This document shows positions 28,270 to 37,395 of a stretch of DNA of 57,348 nucleotides, one piece after another (position 1 is the stretch's first letter; each line of letters starts with the position of its first letter). Made by a program: the position numbers and the translations under genes. The stretch is taken from positions 1 to 57,348 of the forward strand of contig NHEP01000236.1 of the NCBI GenBank assembly GCA_002171515.1, written 5' to 3'. The stretch is from a bacterium TMED88 (GTDB taxonomy: Bacteria > Myxococcota_A > UBA9160 > UBA4427). The notes beneath the pieces were generated by a model. That model worked only from the letters and a program-made list of their open reading frames with translations. It had not been told where the DNA came from and did no database searches.

Positions 28270-29715
28270 GTGAATGAATTCAGTTCCACAAGTCGTCGGT
28301 CCTCGCGATTCGCGATGGCCGCTGTTCTGGCGTTAGGCGCTGTGGCGATCGGGCTCCGGTTTCGGAATGCCTGGGTGTATCCGCTGGGTATGGGTTTCGA
28401 TGCTCAGGGGAATTGGGCTTATATCGATTCCCTCCGAAGCCTCTGGGTCTTGCCGGATCCCGAAACGACTTGGTCCGCCGCTCATCCGCCGCTCTTCTAT
28501 GCCCTTTCGGCCGCACTCAGCTTCGTGTTGGGCCATCCTGAACCTCATGCCGTCGTGATTGCGACCCGGTTCTTCTCGACGGCAGTCGGCTTAGGGGCCA
28601 TTGGGGCCATCATGGTCTGGGTCCGGCGGTTTGACCCCTCGCAACCGGAGCGCGCTTGGCTGTCCGGTGCCTTGGTTCTCTTTCTTCCGGTCCACATTTA
28701 TATGAGCGCGATGCTGAGCGAAGAGATTCTCGTTTCATCGCTGAGAACATTTGTGGTCCTCGGCGTTTTGACCGACTTGAGGGGCGATTCCGGTGTCGCT
28801 CGTGCTTGGATCTGGGGGGTCTTGGCGGGCCTCGCTTTGCTCACCAAGCTCTCGGGTCTTCTCTTGGTGATTGCAGCCGGTGGAGCTTACCTGCTCGCGG
28901 GTTGGAGTGGACGAGGGGTTAGGTGGGGCGCGGTCCGGGGGCTTGCTTTGGGTCTCGGCGCCTTTTGTACCGGAGGATGGTTTTATGTGTATCGATGGTG
29001 GACGAGAGGATATTTCTATCCGAGTGGCCTCGAGATACACCGCATCATGTTTGAGATGCCGCCTGGAGAGAGAACACTGTCAGACTATTTCTCTTTCCCG
29101 TTTTCTTCTCTGACGGGGTCGGATCTCCTGACAGCGGACCTGATTCACTCGGTTTGGGGTTCGACGTATGCGACGATTTGGTTCGACGGACATCGGCATT
29201 TTCTCCCTTTGGAGGCGCCTGGTTTGATGCTAGCGGGAGGGGTCATTGGGTTTCTCGGCCTGATCCCAACCGTAGCTTTCGTCATCGGATCTATTCGAGG
29301 CGCTCGGCGAATGGTGAAAAAGGCCAATCCGATTGACGGCCTTCTGCTGGGGTTAATTGTTTTCAATCTCGCTGGGTATGCGCTCTTTACATGGAGAAAC
29401 CCATGGTTCGCCACGCTGAAGGGGAGCTATCTTTTGGGTCTGATCGCTCCATTTGCGATCTATGCCAGCGAGTCTCTGTCCGCAGGGTGGCGTTTTTTGC
29501 GAGACCGGGCTCAAGTCGGCGCCTCGCTGGGGGCCGCCGGGCTCTTGATTCTTTGGATCACTGTCACGCTGACTTTTGCCTCGGAGGGTGTGTTCTCGAA
29601 ACGCGAATATCCGGGATTAGATTGGCGTAGAGCTTCGCCGAATCGGCCTCCGCTTCCGGATGAAGAAAATGAGAGTCTCAGGAATTCTCCGGTGTCAAAA
29701 GTTCATCCACGCTGA
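28270..29715 (+). CDS. polytopic GT-C fold glycosyltransferase (GT39/GT83-like)
   Basis: 481 residues with about 10-11 hydrophobic segments. The first periplasmic loop has FDAQGNWAYIDSL, where this fold carries an acidic catalytic residue, and the second has AHPPLFYAL, the HPP motif common in PMT_2-type transferases. Such enzymes move sugars from polyprenyl-phosphate donors to lipids, glycans or proteins on the outer face of the membrane. The tail after the last helix is polar. Its 3' end overlaps the convergent LTA-synthase-like gene by 38 nt. Start ATG or GTG near 28270; the acceptor is unknown. Confidence 0.75.
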   Translation: MNEFSSTSRRSSRFAMAAVLALGAVAIGLRFRNAWVYPLGMGFDAQGNWAYIDSLRSLWVLPDPETTWSAAHPPLFYALSAALSFVLGHPEPHAVVIATRFFSTAVGLGAIGAIMVWVRRFDPSQPERAWLSGALVLFLPVHIYMSAMLSEEILVSSLRTFVVLGVLTDLRGDSGVARAWIWGVLAGLALLTKLSGLLLVIAAGGAYLLAGWSGRGVRWGAVRGLALGLGAFCTGGWFYVYRWWTRGYFYPSGLEIHRIMFEMPPGERTLSDYFSFPFSSLTGSDLLTADLIHSVWGSTYATIWFDGHRHFLPLEAPGLMLAGGVIGFLGLIPTVAFVIGSIRGARRMVKKANPIDGLLLGLIVFNLAGYALFTWRNPWFATLKGSYLLGLIAPFAIYASESLSAGWRFLRDRAQVGASLGAAGLLILWITVTLTFASEGVFSKREYPGLDWRRASPNRPPLPDEENESLRNSPVSKVHPR

Positions 29716-32002
29716 CGATCTCCCGTTGCTCTCGGGTGATCTGGTGGGGTCCACTTCGGGCCGATTCAGTGGGCGGCTGGACCGTGATCGTCGCCTGCTT
29801 GAAAACGAGCTGAGCTGGCTGACCGGATCGATCGACCACTACGAAGCGGGCTTCGGCTTGATGGAGAGGTGAACCCACGATGATGCGATAGTTCAGACGT
29901 AAACGTTCGCCAATCTCAAGGGGGAGTTCCTCGGAGAGGAGAGGCTTCGGCTGGTCCGAGGAGAGCAGATTCGTCCTGAGAGTGATACGTCCGTCTTGCT
30001 CGTTCGCGGCGTGGACCGGATCCAGACGGACGTCGATGTCAAGTTGAACTTCAGCGCCGACGGGGAGCTCCAAGCCCTGCCCCCCGAAGATGATTTGATA
30101 GCGGGCTGGGCCCTCGAGGATGGGGATGGGCTCCTTTCCGATCAGAGCGATGGAGAGCGGTCCTGAGCGTCTCTCGCCATCGTCCTTTGCCTCAAAGAGC
30201 CACTCATTGAGCGCCTGAATCTCATTGGGGGCGAGCTCACCGGTCGCGGGAGATCGAGCTTGGAAGGGCCGGTCGGGAGGCATCGCGAAACGGCTACAGG
30301 CCGAGAGATCTTCCCGGCAAACGGCCAACTCACCGATCGGATCCGCGTGAAAGACTCTGCGTTGGTACGTGTTCGCAAAGGCCATGGGTCGGGGCCGGGG
30401 GTAGGTTCGGAAGAGGCTACGACCTCCGCCGGTGGCCGATTGCATTGGGGGCGAAGTTGGCGCGGCAGCAATGTAGTCGAGGATGGACACGGCCAGATCG
30501 CTTTGCACGAAGGGTGTGTCGATCCGCTGGGGCGAATCATCAGGCGTCAAAGCAATTAGAAAGCTCCAGTTGCGACTGAGCAGAAGCGTGATCGGGTCGA
30601 CGTTCGCCTGCTCGGGCAGACCACGTGATTCATCGCTCGTGATCAGCACAAGCGTATTCTCGAGAACGCCACGAGACTCAAGGGCTTGGATAAAATCGGC
30701 CAGTGAAGCGTCGGCGTAGCGAGCCGCTTTTTCGAATCCTGAGAGTTCGTTGAAGGCAGGCGTATTGGGCACGTTGTAGGGATGGTGAGTTCCGACGGTC
30801 AACAGGGTCATCATCCAGGGCTTCTTTTGCTTTTCGAGGACCTCGATTTCGTCGAGGGCTCCGTCGAAGAGCGTGGCGTCATCAACGCCCCAGTTTGTCC
30901 GCGATCGAGCCGTTGGAAAGGATGCATTGCCGAGGACGCGTTCAAAACCAATGCGGTTCATGAACTGATCTTTCAGCATAAAGCCCAATGGGGCGGCCTG
31001 GAGATAGACCGTCGTAAACCCGAGTTCCTTGAGGGCTTGAGGGAGGCAGGAAGGGCCTGTTTCTGGGTTGTATTCGGACATTCGAGGTACTGAGGTCCGG
31101 AGCTTCGGCCAAGCGCCGCACAGGAGGGCGAATTCCCCCCGATTGGTTTGCCGTTGTTGGGCAATGAAGCTGCTGTAGGCGATGTGCTCCCGGGCGAGTC
31201 GGTCTAATTCAGGCAGAGCCGGGTTCGCGATGACCCCTTGAGCCTCGGCGAGGCTCGGAATATGGGCGCCCGATAGAGCCTCTAGGAGAATGATCAGGAC
31301 GTTGGGGGTGGTGGCCGGAGCCTCCGGCCACCAGTGTCCGCTGAGGTTTGGGGGATCCTGCGGGCTGAGGGTAAAGAGCGGCTGCCTCGGGTCAGAGGCG
31401 GCGGGGGAGGCCCCTTGGCGAACTTGCGCTTCCATTAGGCTGATCTGGCGCCACTCCGCTCGGGCGATGTCGAGGGTCCAGCCAAGAGAAATCAAGTACA
31501 GCAGGAGGGCCGTTCCGAGAGTGGAGCGCACTGGAAGCCGCTGATGGGGTTCGATGCGTCCGGCCCACCAGGCTCCAAGGGCAGCGGCGACAACCACGGC
31601 CGCGGCGACGGCGGGAAACCCGGTCCGCAGCACTGACCCGAGCAGGAAGGTGGAGTGCGTGAGAAAGCCCGCGTAAGCGGCACGCAGATGCGATCCATTC
31701 GCGAGGATATGCTCGGCGTCGCCGAGACAGATCGCAATCCAAAGGGCCAGCAGAACTCTTGGTAGCCAGCGATGCCCGCGGGCCGCGGTCATTAAGGCCG
31801 AGGCCACGAGAAGGCCGCTGGCGACGTCCGAGAGGACGCCTCGTAGATCGAGGGCTCTGAGTGGAAGGTCTGTATGAATCCAAATGAGGGCGCGAAAAGC
31901 CAAGGGGGGCAGCAAGCCGCAGAACCACCATGCCGCTCCGGCGCGAAGAGCAGCCGACCGGGTCGATCCGGAGTGAGCGAAAGCCGTGGATTGACGATTC
32001 AT
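29678..32002 (-). CDS. LTA synthase / sulfatase family membrane phosphotransferase
   Basis: 774 residues. About five N-terminal membrane helices (to about 180) precede an extracytoplasmic alkaline-phosphatase-superfamily domain: PNVLIILLEALSG with metal ligand Glu241, and Thr286 in RQTNRGEF as nucleophile, as in LtaS. The later metal site, normally Asp-His, reads TSDESRG (Asp457-Glu458). A beta-rich C-terminal 150 residues may bind glycan. LtaS-like enzymes transfer phosphoglycerol to teichoic acids, or in Gram-negatives to periplasmic glucans or O-antigen. The direct substrate is unknown; the changed ligand makes activity uncertain. Confidence 0.78.
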   Translation of the reverse strand: MNRQSTAFAHSGSTRSAALRAGAAWWFCGLLPPLAFRALIWIHTDLPLRALDLRGVLSDVASGLLVASALMTAARGHRWLPRVLLALWIAICLGDAEHILANGSHLRAAYAGFLTHSTFLLGSVLRTGFPAVAAAVVVAAALGAWWAGRIEPHQRLPVRSTLGTALLLYLISLGWTLDIARAEWRQISLMEAQVRQGASPAASDPRQPLFTLSPQDPPNLSGHWWPEAPATTPNVLIILLEALSGAHIPSLAEAQGVIANPALPELDRLAREHIAYSSFIAQQRQTNRGEFALLCGAWPKLRTSVPRMSEYNPETGPSCLPQALKELGFTTVYLQAAPLGFMLKDQFMNRIGFERVLGNASFPTARSRTNWGVDDATLFDGALDEIEVLEKQKKPWMMTLLTVGTHHPYNVPNTPAFNELSGFEKAARYADASLADFIQALESRGVLENTLVLITSDESRGLPEQANVDPITLLLSRNWSFLIALTPDDSPQRIDTPFVQSDLAVSILDYIAAAPTSPPMQSATGGGRSLFRTYPRPRPMAFANTYQRRVFHADPIGELAVCREDLSACSRFAMPPDRPFQARSPATGELAPNEIQALNEWLFEAKDDGERRSGPLSIALIGKEPIPILEGPARYQIIFGGQGLELPVGAEVQLDIDVRLDPVHAANEQDGRITLRTNLLSSDQPKPLLSEELPLEIGERLRLNYRIIVGSPLHQAEARFVVVDRSGQPAQLVFKQATITVQPPTESARSGPHQITREQREIVSVDELLTPENS

Positions 32003-32153
32003 CTTTCAAGCCATCGATCGGTGAGCAATTTCGATCAGTGGTCTAGAGATGATAGGCAATCTCGGCGAGACGCCTGCCCCGCCCGGGCGAGACTGTCTGC
32101 GATAGGATTTCGTTGGTCGACGCCCAGTCCCGAGCGCCGAGAGAGGGTCGCAA

Positions 32154-33926
32154 ATGTCGAGTCAAGGAACGACCGGCGGCGAACAACCGAGTGCGTCGGT
32201 TGGGGGTCGGCTCTCGAACCGCCCTCTGTCCTGGTTGTTTGCCCTGCTTCTGGGAGGGACAGCAATTTTCCTCTCCAGCTTCTACGCCGAGCGAAATCTG
32301 CCCTTTCAAGATGAAGGCGCGACGCTCACTGCGGCGGCTCGAATCTTGAGGGGCGAAGTTTTCTACCGCGATATCGATGCCTACCCCTTCCCGGGAGCGG
32401 CCTACTTGGCGGCCGGGGCCATGGCGGTTTTTGGAGAACATCTGTCGGTGGCGCGCGGGCTGGCGGCCGCCTTATTTTGCTCGTGGGTGCTTGCGCTGTA
32501 TTTCGTCGCGCTCCGATGCCTTGGTTTTGCCCGAGCAGCCCTCTTCGGATCGGCTTTACTCGCCTGGAAATTTCTCGCTTGGCCAGCTTTCAGCACCTAC
32601 ATGTATTCTGACCTTGCCTTTGCGGCGGGGTGTGGTGTGCTGGCTTGCTTTTTCGTGTCCGACAGGCCGCTCGGTTCCCTTCGCCTGATTGGGGCGGGCT
32701 TGTTGACCGCGATCGCAGTCACGGGAAAACAAAATCTCGGGCTCTACCTGGGCGCGGCCAGCTTAGCCATCCTGATGCCCGTCGCGTTGCCCTGGCGCCT
32801 TCCCGGTGTGACTTCTTGGCGGCCTTTCTGGTTGTTCGGTCTTTCCGCGGCAGCGCCCCTGGTCGGCGCGAGTCTCTGGTTCGCCAGTCATGACGTGCTT
32901 GGCCAACTCCTGTACAGCGGGCTCCTGCGGCCTTTGACCGGGTATCTGCCCACGAGTGGAATTGATTTCTCGCCGATGTTGGCCTGGTGGGAATTGGGTT
33001 CGCTTCAAGGGCCGGATGCCGCTTCTTATTTCATTCTCGATTATTTCCAAGTGCTCATGGTCGGCGCCCTGCCGTGGCCTCAATGGGAAGGCGTACTTTG
33101 GCTGTGTGGGGAAATCTTTAGTCGGGGGGTCTATACGGCCGTCACGATATCAGTCGTGTGGTGGTGGGCCCGTATTGTTGGAATTGTCCGCGAACGAGAT
33201 GGACAGAGGGCAGGGGATGGTCAGCCAGCCCTCGTGCTGCCGTTTGGGTTGTTGGCTTTGGCGATGCTTGCTTCGGCATTTCCCCGGGCGGATTTTTTTC
33301 ACATCATCAGCGTGGCGCCGCCTGTGCTTCTGCTCCTTATCCTCCTCGGCGCGCGGGTGGATGCGCCAATGCGTTGGCCTCGGAGCGCGATCGCCGGAGT
33401 GACCCTTTTGCTCGCGGTCAGCGCCAGCCTCGCTTGGGTTCAGCGTTCTCTCCTCACGGAGCATGTCGTATTGGAACGAGCCGATGTCTGGGTAGCTCCG
33501 GAGAATGTCTGGATGGAATCGTTGGTTAAAACGATTCGCGATCAAGTGCCAGAAGGAGAGCCCTTCTATGTGTACGGCCATGAAGCCCAGCTTTATTTCC
33601 TGACGGGCCGCTTTTTTTCTTGGCCTTTTTCTCAACTCTATCCTGGCCAGGAAGGAGACGACGGGGGGCAAGAAATTGTTGATCGGTTGGTGGAAGCTCC
33701 CCCATTACTCATCGTCCGTGGGCGACAGTTCTGGCCTGGGATGCCCAGGGCCGCCAAGTATGCGCCCAGGCTGGATCGTTGGGTGAGGGCAAACTACGGA
33801 CCCGACCCAGCTCCTTTTCGCCTCCACCCCCTTCCGGAAAATGTTTCACCGCCGCAGCCCCAGTGGATGACACTGTTGAAGCCAAGGGGGACGCCTCTCC
33901 TGAGTCCAAAATCGACCGGCGGCTGA
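32154..33926 (+). CDS. polytopic GT-C fold glycosyltransferase
   Basis: 590 residues with about 11 hydrophobic segments. The first loop reads ERNLPFQDEGATLTAAARILRG, placing Asp-Glu where GT-C enzymes have their catalytic acid, then DIDAYPFPGAAYLAAG. The C-terminal 120 residues after the last helix form a soluble domain that includes FYVYGHEAQLYFLTGR, a pattern shared with the two minus-strand paralogues downstream (residues such as GDTILDLSASSLFYVLSNR). GAGAGAGGG precedes the ATG. It converges with the next gene with 38 nt between. Confidence 0.75.
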   Translation: MSSQGTTGGEQPSASVGGRLSNRPLSWLFALLLGGTAIFLSSFYAERNLPFQDEGATLTAAARILRGEVFYRDIDAYPFPGAAYLAAGAMAVFGEHLSVARGLAAALFCSWVLALYFVALRCLGFARAALFGSALLAWKFLAWPAFSTYMYSDLAFAAGCGVLACFFVSDRPLGSLRLIGAGLLTAIAVTGKQNLGLYLGAASLAILMPVALPWRLPGVTSWRPFWLFGLSAAAPLVGASLWFASHDVLGQLLYSGLLRPLTGYLPTSGIDFSPMLAWWELGSLQGPDAASYFILDYFQVLMVGALPWPQWEGVLWLCGEIFSRGVYTAVTISVVWWWARIVGIVRERDGQRAGDGQPALVLPFGLLALAMLASAFPRADFFHIISVAPPVLLLLILLGARVDAPMRWPRSAIAGVTLLLAVSASLAWVQRSLLTEHVVLERADVWVAPENVWMESLVKTIRDQVPEGEPFYVYGHEAQLYFLTGRFFSWPFSQLYPGQEGDDGGQEIVDRLVEAPPLLIVRGRQFWPGMPRAAKYAPRLDRWVRANYGPDPAPFRLHPLPENVSPPQPQWMTLLKPRGTPLLSPKSTGG

Positions 33927-33964
33927 GTCTCGGGAAGCCCGCTGCTTGGGTGGGAGTCGGCTTT

Positions 33965-35602
33965 TTACCGAGTTGGTGCGTCTTTGCGTTTGGCCCGCAG
34001 CTGATTTACCCGCTCCTTCGGGAGCATCAAGACGAATCGCTCGTAGGGCCCGGCGAGGGCGTAGCGAGCCTTGACCCATTGCCAGAGCAGCGGGGAACTT
34101 CTCTGCACCGCCCGGTCTTTTCGTTCGTCGAAAATCCAACCGGGAAAAATCACCAAAGCGGGTGGGTTGGCGTCTAGAACCCTCAGGAAACCCCGCTCCT
34201 CCGAGGCGTCGAGAAATGTGCCGGGCATAATGACATCAGCTTGCCCTGGGCCCATTCGATTGCTGAGGACGTAAAAGAGGGATGAGGCTGAAAGATCAAG
34301 AATGGTGTCCCCCGGCCGTGTCCAGCGCTGGATTTGCTGAATTTGTTCATCGACGCGGAGAAGGCCCGTGTCGGCCTTGACCCCGATTCGTCCCCGGAGG
34401 CTGGCCATCGGTTCCTGCCCCAGGTGTCCCGGCCAGAAAATGCGATCGCTCCCCATGAAGAGAATCCATAGCCCGAGTCCCGCGGTGCCCAGGGCCCACC
34501 TTGCCGGTCGCGGTAGGGCAAAGGTTCCTGCCTCTCGCCGGCCGAAAGCCCGCCACGTGAGATGAGTGAGTAATAGACAGATCGGGGGCAGGGCCGAGTA
34601 GAGGTGGGGCGCGTCAGAGCGCCCAAACGACCGGCCGTAGTACACGCCTCCCCATACAACGATGGCCAAGAGAAGGGGTTCGGGAAAAGCGAATCCCTTT
34701 CTTTGTGAACGGACCCAAGTCCAGACCAGTCCCGCTGCATACCCAATGTAGAGCAAAGTCCAGGCCCGAAATTGAAGCACCACAAACCATTCATGCAGGT
34801 ACCGGCGGGTCCACTGCTCGGGCAGCCAAAGCCATGCCGGGATTGCGAGGCTCTGTTGCTCGGTCATTGCGACGGGGCGAATCAGGACCTCCTGCCAAAG
34901 CGTTTCCGCAGAGGCTTGAGAGAGCATCCAGAGCAGGACAGGGAGGGCCACGAGGACGATTCCAAATCCATAGATGAGCCCATCTCGAATCCATTCCCGA
35001 GGATTACGGTGGACCGCGATCAGCGCGACAGTGACACCACATGCGGTCGCAAAAGCCGGAGTTAACCGGAAAGCCAGAGCCAACCCGGTCAGCGCACCGG
35101 ACAGCAGGAGTTGTCGGCGCTGGCGATGGTCCAAGTAGCGGGCAAAGGCAATTAAGGCCAGCACGCTGATGACGAGATAGCGATAGCCGAATAGAAGTTG
35201 TTTTTGGTGAGCGCTTTCTGCGGCCACGGCGAGGAGCAGTGCTCCAAAGAGCGCGAAGCGGGCGGGCATCACGCGCCGCCCCAAAAAATAAAGGCCGACG
35301 ACTAGGCCAACATTGAATAAAGCGTACAGAACGCGCGCCATGAAGACGCCAGGCGGATCGATCCCGTAGGCGATCCAGGCGATCAGGAGGTGTCCGGGGG
35401 GGAAGACGAAGAATACGTCCTCGTACAGTGCGCCTCCCGCGTGAAGCTGCATGGCTGCGTACAGCGGCCATCCTTCGTCCAGCAGGTTGAGGTTGGTGCC
35501 GACGAAAGCCCATTCGAAGACCATGCTCACCGACACAAGAAGGATGACGTGGGGCCAAGTCGATCGCGTCTCATGTCCCGCTTTCGAGGCCGAAGACATC
35601 AA
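33965..35602 (-). CDS. polytopic GT-C fold glycosyltransferase
   Basis: 545 residues, about 10 membrane segments. First loop: NLNLLDEGWPLYAAMQLHAGGALYEDVFF, again with a DEG motif at the expected catalytic position, followed by VFPPGHLLIAW. The C-terminal soluble part has DTILDLSASSLFYVLSNRM, similar to the neighbour at 32154. Its ATG overlaps the stop of the next upstream gene by 4 nt, so it is the last gene of a sulfatase-GT-GT minus-strand operon. Confidence 0.75.
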   Translation of the reverse strand: MMSSASKAGHETRSTWPHVILLVSVSMVFEWAFVGTNLNLLDEGWPLYAAMQLHAGGALYEDVFFVFPPGHLLIAWIAYGIDPPGVFMARVLYALFNVGLVVGLYFLGRRVMPARFALFGALLLAVAAESAHQKQLLFGYRYLVISVLALIAFARYLDHRQRRQLLLSGALTGLALAFRLTPAFATACGVTVALIAVHRNPREWIRDGLIYGFGIVLVALPVLLWMLSQASAETLWQEVLIRPVAMTEQQSLAIPAWLWLPEQWTRRYLHEWFVVLQFRAWTLLYIGYAAGLVWTWVRSQRKGFAFPEPLLLAIVVWGGVYYGRSFGRSDAPHLYSALPPICLLLTHLTWRAFGRREAGTFALPRPARWALGTAGLGLWILFMGSDRIFWPGHLGQEPMASLRGRIGVKADTGLLRVDEQIQQIQRWTRPGDTILDLSASSLFYVLSNRMGPGQADVIMPGTFLDASEERGFLRVLDANPPALVIFPGWIFDERKDRAVQRSSPLLWQWVKARYALAGPYERFVLMLPKERVNQLRAKRKDAPTR

Positions 35603-37395
35603 GGCGCCACCCTCGGTGAGGGCCTGCGCGCACGGCGATACTCGAAGAGGGGTGTGTGGGGTCTGTCCTGCAGCGCCTCTCCGAATGCTTCCGGAGCCAG
35701 GATTGAAAAACGGAAAGCCGGTGAATTGGGTGGAAGACTGACTTCATGCCATCCCCCCTGAAGTGTGATGGTCCCCGGTGTCACCGGCTGTCCGTCCAGC
35801 TGCAGGGTCGGAGCAGCCTCCGTCGGCGAGCGCTCGTCTGGTTCTGCAAGAGCCGTAACGTGATAGGGCCCAGGGCGCACGATTTCGATCCGTCCCGTCC
35901 TGCTTTCTTCGGGACCAGTGGCGCGAGTGGTGAAACCTAAGACATAAAGATCCCCGTCCAACGGCACGTAGTGGGTGAGGAGATAGCGCGCAGCTTCTTC
36001 GGGCAGAAGGTTGAAGCGAGCGCTTCGAATCCAAAGTGGAGCTTGACTGGACCGCATGGCATCGACGAGCGGTCCCTTAAACCATGGGGCGAACATTTGT
36101 ATGTGCGCACGTCCGTGATACCAGTAGTAGCCTCGGTGGGGCCGAAATAAGGCGCTGCCTGCGCTGTCGATGACAACGTCATTGGGTTCGGTGTGGCGTT
36201 CGACTTGAGAGAGCAGCCGCAATTGATCGTCAAGCGTGCTCGTGCCCCAGACAAATCCGAGTTGCGCAGGCAGGAGGAGCAGCGGCACTCCATAAAGCAG
36301 AGGTAACCAGGCGCTGGACCGCCCGGTTGCCTCGTGGCGTCGGGTCATCCAACGCACGCCTTCGCACCATGCGCGAACAGCGGAGACACCGATGAGCCAA
36401 GAAATCAATACAAAATTGTAGGGAAAGGGAGCCCGGACGAAGAGCAGCCCACCCGCTGCGACCCCCAGCGGAAGGGACCAGAAATGACGCCGCCCGCCGG
36501 TCATGTAGACCAAGGCCCCCGCAATCAGCAATGCGCTTGAGAAGCGCGTTTCTTCCCAATAGGGTTGGATGTATTGGCTTGCGCTGAATGAGGGGTACAG
36601 GTTTTCGTGTTCAATGGCCTCGAGCACATTGATCTGCCAAGCGGATTCCAGCAAGCCGAAGAGTGCGCCGACCCCTAAAAAAATCAGACCGACGAGAAGC
36701 GCGCCCCCCGCGAAGGCGAATGGCCGATCGATGCGAAAGGTTCCGACCCGAATCCGCGCGGCGGGGCCGTGTTGGAGCAGGCCACCGATCCACAGGAGGC
36801 CGAGGGCTCCCCCGCCGAGGAGCAAGATTTTTTGCGTCATTCCGATTGCCACGATCAACAGGCCGCCCGCCACGATCGCGAGGCTACGTGACCGATTCTT
36901 TTGGCCAACTTCGACGAGGGCCAGACAGGTCAGAAGGGTGAAGGCTGCCCAGTTGTCCCCTCGATAGTCGATGGCTGACATGAGACCGAAGCCGATGGCG
37001 GGGACGACGGCCAGGGTGAGCCAAACTTCCGGACCACTTCGATGCGTTTTCCAACTCGCCCAGGCGAGGGCAGCCAGAGCCGCAAGGACATATCCGAAGG
37101 CGATTTTTCGGAATTGGAGAGTGTTTTCGACGAATCCGGCGTTGGCGTTGTAAAGCAGCGCGTGCGAGGTGTAGCCAAGGGGCAGGTGATGTTCGTAGAA
37201 ATCGAGATACGGGACTTGCCCGTCTGCGACCAGCCAAGTGGCATGGCCCCATTGAAACTCATCGATCGACAGAAAACGAGTTTGCGAAAATTGATACACG
37301 GAGACGAGCACGAAAAACACTGCGGCAATGAGCCCAACTTGGACTCCAATGCTGACCGCGCGATTGAGCCCGTGCGTCTCTCGAACTCTACTCAT
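35599..37395 (-). CDS. polytopic GT-C fold glycosyltransferase with C-terminal beta domain
   Basis: 598 residues, about 11 membrane segments. First loop: TRFLSIDEFQWGHATWLVADGQVPYLDFYEHHLPLGY, with IDEF where its paralogues have LDEG. After the last helix comes an NDVVIDSAGSALFRPHRGYYWYHG segment and then about 150 residues of beta-rich sequence (IEIVRPGPYHVTALAE, ITLQGGWHEVSLPP) that may be a carbohydrate-binding-like module. I prefer ATG 37395, which overlaps the sulfatase-fold gene stop by 8 nt; 37413 would add six residues. Confidence 0.74.
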   Translation of the reverse strand: MSRVRETHGLNRAVSIGVQVGLIAAVFFVLVSVYQFSQTRFLSIDEFQWGHATWLVADGQVPYLDFYEHHLPLGYTSHALLYNANAGFVENTLQFRKIAFGYVLAALAALAWASWKTHRSGPEVWLTLAVVPAIGFGLMSAIDYRGDNWAAFTLLTCLALVEVGQKNRSRSLAIVAGGLLIVAIGMTQKILLLGGGALGLLWIGGLLQHGPAARIRVGTFRIDRPFAFAGGALLVGLIFLGVGALFGLLESAWQINVLEAIEHENLYPSFSASQYIQPYWEETRFSSALLIAGALVYMTGGRRHFWSLPLGVAAGGLLFVRAPFPYNFVLISWLIGVSAVRAWCEGVRWMTRRHEATGRSSAWLPLLYGVPLLLLPAQLGFVWGTSTLDDQLRLLSQVERHTEPNDVVIDSAGSALFRPHRGYYWYHGRAHIQMFAPWFKGPLVDAMRSSQAPLWIRSARFNLLPEEAARYLLTHYVPLDGDLYVLGFTTRATGPEESRTGRIEIVRPGPYHVTALAEPDERSPTEAAPTLQLDGQPVTPGTITLQGGWHEVSLPPNSPAFRFSILAPEAFGEALQDRPHTPLFEYRRARRPSPRVAP

